Positions 5,761-10,479 of a stretch of 10,479 bases of DNA are shown here, piece after piece. The DNA is taken from contig DGOE01000163.1 in NCBI GenBank assembly GCA_002389295.1, positions 1 through 10,479 on the forward strand, in the 5' to 3' direction. A program made the position numbers and the translations under genes. Position 1 is the first letter of the stretch. Each line of letters begins with the position of its first letter. The notes under the pieces are model-generated. The model made no database searches. It was not told where the DNA came from and was given only the letters and a program-made list of their open reading frames with translations. This DNA is from Flavobacteriales bacterium UBA4474. Lineage in GTDB: Bacteria > Bacteroidota > Bacteroidia > Flavobacteriales_D > Sanyastnellaceae.

Positions 5761-6894
5761 ATGGATGTTGTCACGCTCAAAACCGCGGTCATCAGCAAGG
5801 CCCATGCACTGGCCGGGCTGCTGTTTCTGGCGGCCACTGCCTGCGCCCAGGCCCCCGAGACTGAGATCAACCTCGCGGCTACAGGGGTCGTGAGTCAAGG
5901 GCGCACCAGTACGTGCTGGAGCTTTTGTACCACCAGTTTTTTGGAATCTGAAGCCCATCGGGTGACCGGCGAGTTGCACGATTTCAGTGAGATGGCGAAT
6001 GTCCGGGTCATCTACCCCGAAAAGGTGGAGCGCTACGTGCGCTATCAGGGGCACCATCAATTCGGTCCAGGTGGATTGTCCCACGACGTGACCCACGCTG
6101 CCGCTGAGTATGGCATTGTGCCACAATCTGTTTACCGAGGGGGTCAAGCGGTGGACGCCTATGACCACGGGGCCATGGACCGGAAGCTCAAGTCCTTGGC
6201 CAAGAAATTGGTCAAGCAGTCCGGCAGCATCCAGGCTGAAGATGCAGCAGCTGTCGAAGCGACACTCGACGAATACCTCGGGGCTTTACCGGAGTCCTTT
6301 GATTACCGGGGCGCCCGCTACACGCCCGCGTCTTTCCGAGACGCCATGGGCATCGAGCCGGCGGACTATGTCACGCTGTCCTCTTTTACCCACCACCCAT
6401 TTGGTGCGCCGTTTGTTTTGGAGGTGCCCGACAACCATTCCCAGGGTGAATTTTGGAATGTTCCACTGGATGGGCTGGAGGAGGTGGTGCACCGAGCCCT
6501 CGAAAGCGGGTATACGGTGGCATGGGATGCCGATGTGAGCAATGCCGGCTTCTCCTTTGCCGATGGCTGGGCCATCATGCCCGAGGTGGCGGAGACCCAA
6601 GCGGTGTGGAAGACATTGGGGGCCATGCCGAATGAGCCCGCTGTGGATCAAACAATGCGCCAATTGGCCTTTGACTCTCAGGAGAATACGGACGATCACT
6701 TGATGCACATTGTAGGCCGTGCCACCGACGTTCAGGGGCGGTTGTATTTCGTGATAAAAAACTCTTGGGGAAAGGACAATCCCTATGGTGGCCAGCAATT
6801 TGTCTCCATGCCTTACTTCCGTCACCACACCATTGGGATCATGGTGCATGAAGAGGGGCTTCCGCATGCACTGCGTCAAGAAATGGGGCGCTAA
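5761..6894 (+). CDS. Secreted papain-fold cysteine peptidase (C1B, bleomycin-hydrolase-like)
   Basis: A 377-residue predicted exported cysteine peptidase. The N-terminus has a long basic/polar n-region and then a hydrophobic core (AHALAGLLFLAATA, 14-27) ending ACAQ, so cleavage is likely near 30; Cys28 could also suit a lipoprotein, but the lipobox is poor. The active site shows Gln46 (oxyanion hole) and Cys52 in SQGRTSTCWSF. His313 lies in DDHLMHIVGRA, and Asn334 in YFVIKNSWGKDNPYGG. The spacing between Cys and His (about 260 residues) and the wording match the C1B/bleomycin hydrolase (PepC) family, usually cytoplasmic aminopeptidases of about 450 residues; this one is shorter and exported. 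There is no T9SS tail. The gene is divergent from rimK and converges with the choice-of-anchor-B gene. The fold and catalytic residues are clear; the peptide substrate is not. Confidence 0.88.
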   Translation: MDVVTLKTAVISKAHALAGLLFLAATACAQAPETEINLAATGVVSQGRTSTCWSFCTTSFLESEAHRVTGELHDFSEMANVRVIYPEKVERYVRYQGHHQFGPGGLSHDVTHAAAEYGIVPQSVYRGGQAVDAYDHGAMDRKLKSLAKKLVKQSGSIQAEDAAAVEATLDEYLGALPESFDYRGARYTPASFRDAMGIEPADYVTLSSFTHHPFGAPFVLEVPDNHSQGEFWNVPLDGLEEVVHRALESGYTVAWDADVSNAGFSFADGWAIMPEVAETQAVWKTLGAMPNEPAVDQTMRQLAFDSQENTDDHLMHIVGRATDVQGRLYFVIKNSWGKDNPYGGQQFVSMPYFRHHTIGIMVHEEGLPHALRQEMGR

Positions 6895-6915
6895 AGCGCA
6901 GCCGTCATGTGCGCT
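6895..6915. terminator. Hairpin between convergent genes
   Basis: AGCGCA (6895-6900) and TGCGCT (6910-6915) form a perfect 6-bp stem with a 9-nt loop. It fills the 20-bp gap between the stop codons of the convergent peptidase and choice-of-anchor-B genes, and so could end transcription from both sides. No T-run is present on either strand. Confidence 0.35.
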
Positions 6916-9104
6916 CAGCGCCAACCGTGGATGAACCGCTTTTCTGCCGTGCCATCCGAGTAGAGCAGAAAGACGATTTGGTTGCGGGCCTGGTCCACGG
7001 TGCGGCCGGTCATGTCGACCATCCTCACCAATTGTCGCGAGCCGCTTGCGGCTTGCTCGTCAAGGCCGTTGACCTCTTCGACGGTGACAGTGAACTCCGT
7101 GCGCGGGGACTGGCAAGGGTCGATGGAGGACATTTTCCAGTTGTAGTAGAAGTAGTAATAGTTCAGCGCATTTTCGCCCGCGATGGTGGTGGTCACGATA
7201 CTGGCGATCGTGCCGATGTCATAGGGGAAATTCACCTCTGCTCCGTTGTCGTCGCGCCACAGGAGGGGCTCTTGGTCTCCAGAACGAATTTGGTAGCCAT
7301 CTCCTGCTGGAAGTTCAGCATTGAGCGAGAATTGGTTGAGTCCGGGCACCAATTCCTGTTCGGTCGATTGGATGAGCTCGCCAGCAGCGTTGAGGATCTC
7401 GATGGTCTGATTGCCGCCGTTGAGGGCGTATACATCCACCGATGAAAGCAGAGACGTCTGGTAAACATCAAAGACCATCCAGTAATTGCTGTTGGGGTGG
7501 TATTGGCCGTTGGCAAAATCCGGCGCCGACTTGCCGCCACTCAAGTCGAATTCGCCGTTGCTGTTGGCCGCCCAAATTGACACATCGGATGGCGCAAAGG
7601 GAAGGGTGTAGGATGCGCCGATGAAGATGGGATTCGGGGCGCTTTCGGTTTCGAACCAATAGGTGCCCGGTGCGGCGTTGAAGGTAACGGGGTCCGCCGT
7701 TTGGATGGCGGTTTGGGCTTCTGGGGCCTCGATTTCGAAACAGGAACCGTCGTCAATTGTGGCCACCTCGGAGTAATTGCACGCTTCGGCGTCTGTGCAG
7801 CCAATGCACAAGAGTTCCGCGCCTTCGCATTCGCCGCATTCGTTGAAGTCGAGGCAGGATCCGTTGTCCTCTTCGGCATCGGGGTTGTAGTTGCAGGCCA
7901 AGGGGTCGGTGCAACCGTATGCGCTGAGTTGACCGGACAATTGGAGCAGGAACAGTCCCTCGTCCATGTGCGTGACGGCGATGACCCCGGAGGCGAAGTA
8001 GGGGTAGTTGGACCAGGTGCCGCTGAACTGCGCGGCGTCGCTGGCGGGATCCACGTCGAAGAAGGCCACTTCCTCGAGCGTGCCATTGTCGATCTCTGCG
8101 GTACTCAGGATGCGCAAGCCTGCGCGGTAATTTGACTGGTACACAAGGGTGTCGCGCACGTACATGTTGTGGTCGATGGCGCTGGATGTGGACACAAAGG
8201 TGCCCGCGAGCACGGGGGCGCTGAGGTCGCTGACGTCCCAGATAAAGGAGGTGGTGTTGATGCCCTGGTTGAGCTCGTCGGTCTCATCATTGCTGATGAA
8301 GTAGTGGTGGTCCTCGGTGAGCCAGCCTTGGTGGGTGTAGCCTGAATTGGCATATCCCGTGGCGCTGATCAGCGTGGCGTCCGTCGGGTCCGTGACGTCG
8401 GCAATGGTGATGGTGTTCTCGTTGCAGCAGAAGGCAATTTCCTTGCCGCTAAAGCCCTCGTCTGGACCGATGTAGGACACGACTTGTGCATCGTGGGTAT
8501 AACCATCTGCCGAGAATTCGCCCAGGAGGACGGGGTTGAGGGGATCGCTGATGTCGACGATGTGGAGTCCGCCGCTGAAGGTGTTGGTGCCCACGCCATA
8601 CGCCCGACCCGTGCTCTCGTTGATTACGATGTTGTGGGCATTGCCCCATCCGCTGTAGACAGCGTCGGCTTGGATGCTTTGCGGCGGGTTGGTGATGCTG
8701 CCGAGCTGGGTGAGGTCCACCACCTGCATGCCGTGTTCTCCCGCCTCTGCCACGATGAAAGCGTGGTTGTCGTAGACCTTGATGTCTCTCCAGAGGGAGC
8801 TCGAGGTTTGGGTGGGCAGGTTGGCCACCAAAACGGGGTTGATCGGATCGGAGATGTCGATGAACGCTGTGCCGTTCGAACGTCCCAGCAGCACGTACTC
8901 GGTGCTGTCTGCGGGGTCAGTCCACCCCCATATGTCGTTCATGTTGTTGCCTCCACCCACTTCTTCGGTGCCCATGAATGAGACGAGGTCTACGTTCTGA
9001 CAGGGGTATCCACCGGCCATGCCATTGACACAGGGTGATTGACCCCATGCATTGGCACATGTCAGCGCAAGGGCAAAGAGAACGGGTGTGGCTTTTTGCA
9101 ACAT
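6915..9104 (-). CDS. Secreted choice-of-anchor-B (LVIVD-repeat) protein with Cys-rich repeats and T9SS-like tail
   Basis: A 729-residue exported surface protein. The signal peptide is residues 1-21 (MLQKATPVLFALALTCANAW, then G). Residues about 35-392 hold LVIVD-type beta-propeller repeats: GTAFIDISDPINPVLVANL (79-97), HGMQVVDL (124-131), GGLHIVDISDPLNPVLLGEF (178-197), TITIADVTDPTDATLIS (231-247), TSFIWDVSDLSAPVLAGTF (285-303) and GLFLLQLSG (383-391). This is the choice-of-anchor-B architecture. Two Cys-rich repeats follow (GCTDPLACNYNPDAEEDNGS at 397-416, and GCTDAEACNYSEVATIDDGS at 435-454). Next are an Ig-like stretch (about 457-515) and a beta-sandwich-like region (about 520-665, with YYYFYYNWK). 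The end (VRMVDMTGRTVD, then IVFLLYSDGTAEKRFI) resembles a short T9SS C-terminal signal. The ligand is unknown; the family is placed at the cell surface. It is divergent from CotH. Confidence 0.88.
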   Translation of the reverse strand: MLQKATPVLFALALTCANAWGQSPCVNGMAGGYPCQNVDLVSFMGTEEVGGGNNMNDIWGWTDPADSTEYVLLGRSNGTAFIDISDPINPVLVANLPTQTSSSLWRDIKVYDNHAFIVAEAGEHGMQVVDLTQLGSITNPPQSIQADAVYSGWGNAHNIVINESTGRAYGVGTNTFSGGLHIVDISDPLNPVLLGEFSADGYTHDAQVVSYIGPDEGFSGKEIAFCCNENTITIADVTDPTDATLISATGYANSGYTHQGWLTEDHHYFISNDETDELNQGINTTSFIWDVSDLSAPVLAGTFVSTSSAIDHNMYVRDTLVYQSNYRAGLRILSTAEIDNGTLEEVAFFDVDPASDAAQFSGTWSNYPYFASGVIAVTHMDEGLFLLQLSGQLSAYGCTDPLACNYNPDAEEDNGSCLDFNECGECEGAELLCIGCTDAEACNYSEVATIDDGSCFEIEAPEAQTAIQTADPVTFNAAPGTYWFETESAPNPIFIGASYTLPFAPSDVSIWAANSNGEFDLSGGKSAPDFANGQYHPNSNYWMVFDVYQTSLLSSVDVYALNGGNQTIEILNAAGELIQSTEQELVPGLNQFSLNAELPAGDGYQIRSGDQEPLLWRDDNGAEVNFPYDIGTIASIVTTTIAGENALNYYYFYYNWKMSSIDPCQSPRTEFTVTVEEVNGLDEQAASGSRQLVRMVDMTGRTVDQARNQIVFLLYSDGTAEKRFIHGWR

Positions 9105-9258
9105 GGCGCGAAAATAGGTGCAGCGATATCACTCCGCATTGTGAGAGGCATGTGCGGTTTTGCCGGGTCATGCCATGTCGTCTGATTTTCTCTTGGCGCT
9201 GAGCAAACCTTGCGGGTGCATGTGCGTTGTGCATGCAACCCTTCTAGATATTGTTGCT
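9105..9258. promoter_or_regulatory. Divergent intergenic region
   Basis: This 154-bp gap must hold the promoters of the choice-of-anchor-B gene and of the CotH-like gene, unless the longer CotH start is used. I see -7-like boxes only too close to the start codons: TATTTTCG on the minus strand at 9116-9109 and TATTGTTG on the plus strand at 9249-9256. GCATGTGC occurs twice (near 9149 and 9218) and the palindrome TGCATGCA is at 9230-9237. No assignment is firm. Confidence 0.3.
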
Positions 9259-10479
9259 GTGAAACGCCTTTTTTCCTTGTCCATCGCCCAGCTGCTTGTC
9301 TGCTGTGCGTTTGCCCAGATCGATGGAGACAACATCTTTTCGGTCGATCAGGTCATCAGCATCAACCTGGATTTTCCGCAACCGGACTTTTGGGAGCTGC
9401 TCGTAGACCACTACGAAGCAGAAGGCAACACCTACATCGCAGCGGACTTGACCCTGACGGACGTGTCCGGAACCACCAGTATGGATTCTGTAGGCGTGCG
9501 GCTCAAGGGCAACTCGAGCTACATGCATCCCGGCGACAAGAAGTCCTTCAAGATTGACTTCAATAAGTTCGTGAGCGGGTTGGACTACGATGGGCTCAAA
9601 AAGCTCAACTTCAGCAATGGATTCAAGGATCCCACCTTCCTGCGCGAGAAGATTTTTGCCGATGTGTGCCGCGCCGCAGGGGTGCCCGCACCGCGCGCCA
9701 GCTTTGCCGAAGTGACCTTCAATGGTGAGCCTTGGGGGTTCTACACGGTGATCGAGCAAATCGATGACCAATTCTTGGATTGGAACATCGAGGAAGACGA
9801 TGGCAACCTCTTCAAGGCGGGCGACAACTTTGGAGGTGGGCCTCCCGGGGCTGGCGGAAACACCAGCGCTGCCGACTTGGTGTACTACGGCGAAGACCAG
9901 GCGGCCTATGCGGACCGCTATGAGCTCAAGACCAACGAGGACGAAAACGACTGGAGCGACTTGATTTCTCTGGTCGATTTTCTGACCAATACCACTTCCG
10001 AAGAATTTGCGGCAGGCATTGATTTCAGGGTGGCGGTGGATGCCTATCTCCGTTCGGCTGCCTTGGACATGCTGTTTAGCAACCTCGACAGCTACACAGG
10101 TTCGGCGCGCAACTATTACATCTACCACAACGATGACACCAACTTGTGGGAGTGGATCAAGTGGGACGGCAATGAAGCCTTTGGCTCATACGCCAACAAT
10201 GCGGGCAACATGGAGACGCTGGCAGTGGACTACAGCGATGCGCCCCGGCCCTTGCTCGAGAAGATGCTCGGCCACCCCGACCTCTACGCGCGTTACCTGG
10301 CGCAGGTTTGTGACCTCACTGAGGCGTTCTTCAACGAGGCGTATCTCTTTCCCCGCATCGATGCCGGGGCAGAACTCATCGCTCCATTCGTGTACGCCGA
10401 TGACAACAAGATGTACTCCAATGCCAACTTTGACACCAACATCGACGCTGACCTCGGCGGTGGTGGTATGGGCGGTGGG
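9259..10479 (+). CDS. Secreted CotH-family protein (partial, runs off right edge)
   Basis: The first 407 residues of a CotH-kinase-family protein. CotH of Bacillus spores is an atypical protein kinase; bacterial surface relatives are mostly uncharacterised. The GTG at 9259 gives a classic signal peptide (MKRLFSLSIAQLLVCCAFA, then Q20). An in-frame ATG at 9220 would add 13 residues and spoil the signal's basic start, so I prefer GTG. Family marks: VGVRLKGNSSY (78-88), KKSFKIDFNKFVSG (94-107), LKKLNFSNGFKDPTFLREK (113-131), GVPAPRASFAEVTFNGEPWG (141-160), YTVIEQIDDQFL (162-173), GNLFKAGDN (182-190), LRSAALDMLFSNLDSYTG (264-281) and EWIKWDGNEAFGSY (298-311), where Asp303 is the likely metal ligand. 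A glycine-rich loop (GGGGMGGG) begins at the cut edge, so the C-terminal part and any T9SS tail are not visible. It is divergent from the choice-of-anchor-B gene. Confidence 0.9.
   Translation, partial: MKRLFSLSIAQLLVCCAFAQIDGDNIFSVDQVISINLDFPQPDFWELLVDHYEAEGNTYIAADLTLTDVSGTTSMDSVGVRLKGNSSYMHPGDKKSFKIDFNKFVSGLDYDGLKKLNFSNGFKDPTFLREKIFADVCRAAGVPAPRASFAEVTFNGEPWGFYTVIEQIDDQFLDWNIEEDDGNLFKAGDNFGGGPPGAGGNTSAADLVYYGEDQAAYADRYELKTNEDENDWSDLISLVDFLTNTTSEEFAAGIDFRVAVDAYLRSAALDMLFSNLDSYTGSARNYYIYHNDDTNLWEWIKWDGNEAFGSYANNAGNMETLAVDYSDAPRPLLEKMLGHPDLYARYLAQVCDLTEAFFNEAYLFPRIDAGAELIAPFVYADDNKMYSNANFDTNIDADLGGGGMGGG

Noticed and set aside
5599..6168. Minus-strand open frame (189 codons) covering the divergent region and the peptidase 5' end
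   Set aside because: It would run across the G-rich repeat (read as Pro-rich text) and the peptidase signal peptide, and ends next to the rimK -7 box; no protein-like features.
9226..9239. Palindrome and inverted repeat (GTTG/CAAC, TGCATGCA) before CotH as an operator
   Set aside because: The two symmetries have different centres and are short; chance is likely, so they are only mentioned with the intergenic region.
9244..10128. Minus-strand open frame (294 codons) opposite the CotH gene
   Set aside because: The plus strand has a clear CotH family sequence across the same bases; the antisense text shows no domain or signal peptide.
201..10479. Secreted hydrolase, peptidase, LVIVD and CotH genes as one new surface system
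   Set aside because: Neighbours are mostly divergent or convergent with their own gaps, and housekeeping genes lie between them; nothing in the sequence ties them into one unit.

Overview
The window looks like a piece of the chromosome of a marine-type Bacteroidetes bacterium, most likely in the Flavobacteriales (Cryomorphaceae/Schleiferiaceae-like). The reasons are C-terminal sorting signals of the type IX secretion system (T9SS) on two secreted proteins, paired Cys-rich 'GCTDPLACNYNPDA'-type repeats, a FISUMP-domain protein, a choice-of-anchor-B protein, a CotH-family protein, few Shine-Dalgarno sites, and -7 elements resembling the Bacteroidetes consensus TAnnTTTG. Base composition is moderately GC-rich by eye for this group. 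No RNA gene, CRISPR array, insertion sequence or phage gene was seen.

Layout from left to right. Positions 1-200 hold an open minus-strand frame running off the left edge, with no clear start (possible partial gene). At 201-1454 (minus) is a secreted alpha/beta-hydrolase with a T9SS tail. It is divergent, across about 110 bp, from a small predicted outer-membrane beta-barrel protein (1564-2136, plus). A short gap packed with inverted repeats leads to a secreted FISUMP-domain protein with an EF-hand-like loop (2249-3103, plus). Next is a cytoplasmic class I SAM methyltransferase (3199-4014, plus), whose intrinsic terminator lies inside the 3' end of the convergent minus-strand gene. The minus unit here is a RimB-RimK fusion, a retropepsin-like domain plus S6-glutamate-ligase-type ATP-grasp (4225-5586). 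It is followed 3 nt later by a very small membrane protein that looks like the C-terminal remnant of a larger one (3997-4221).

A 174-bp divergent region (5587-5760) contains a good -7 element for the rimK-like gene and a G-rich tandem repeat (period 28) on the other side. It separates rimK from a secreted papain-fold (C1B, bleomycin-hydrolase-like) peptidase (5761-6894, plus). That gene converges with a 729-residue secreted choice-of-anchor-B protein (6915-9104, minus). Last, divergent from it, is a CotH-family secreted protein (9259 to the right edge, plus), cut by the window end.

The genes do not form one obvious pathway. Five or six encode exported proteins (esterase, barrel, FISUMP, peptidase, LVIVD-repeat protein, CotH). 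Two or three are cytoplasmic or inner-membrane housekeeping genes. Most neighbours are divergent or convergent, so the transcription units are mostly single genes; the only likely operon is rimK plus the small membrane ORF. I found no convincing new multi-gene system. The points most worth a second look are the duplicated G-rich promoter-proximal repeat, the structured gap before the FISUMP gene, the terminator shared with opposing coding sequence, the truncated membrane ORF, and an atypical T9SS tail.
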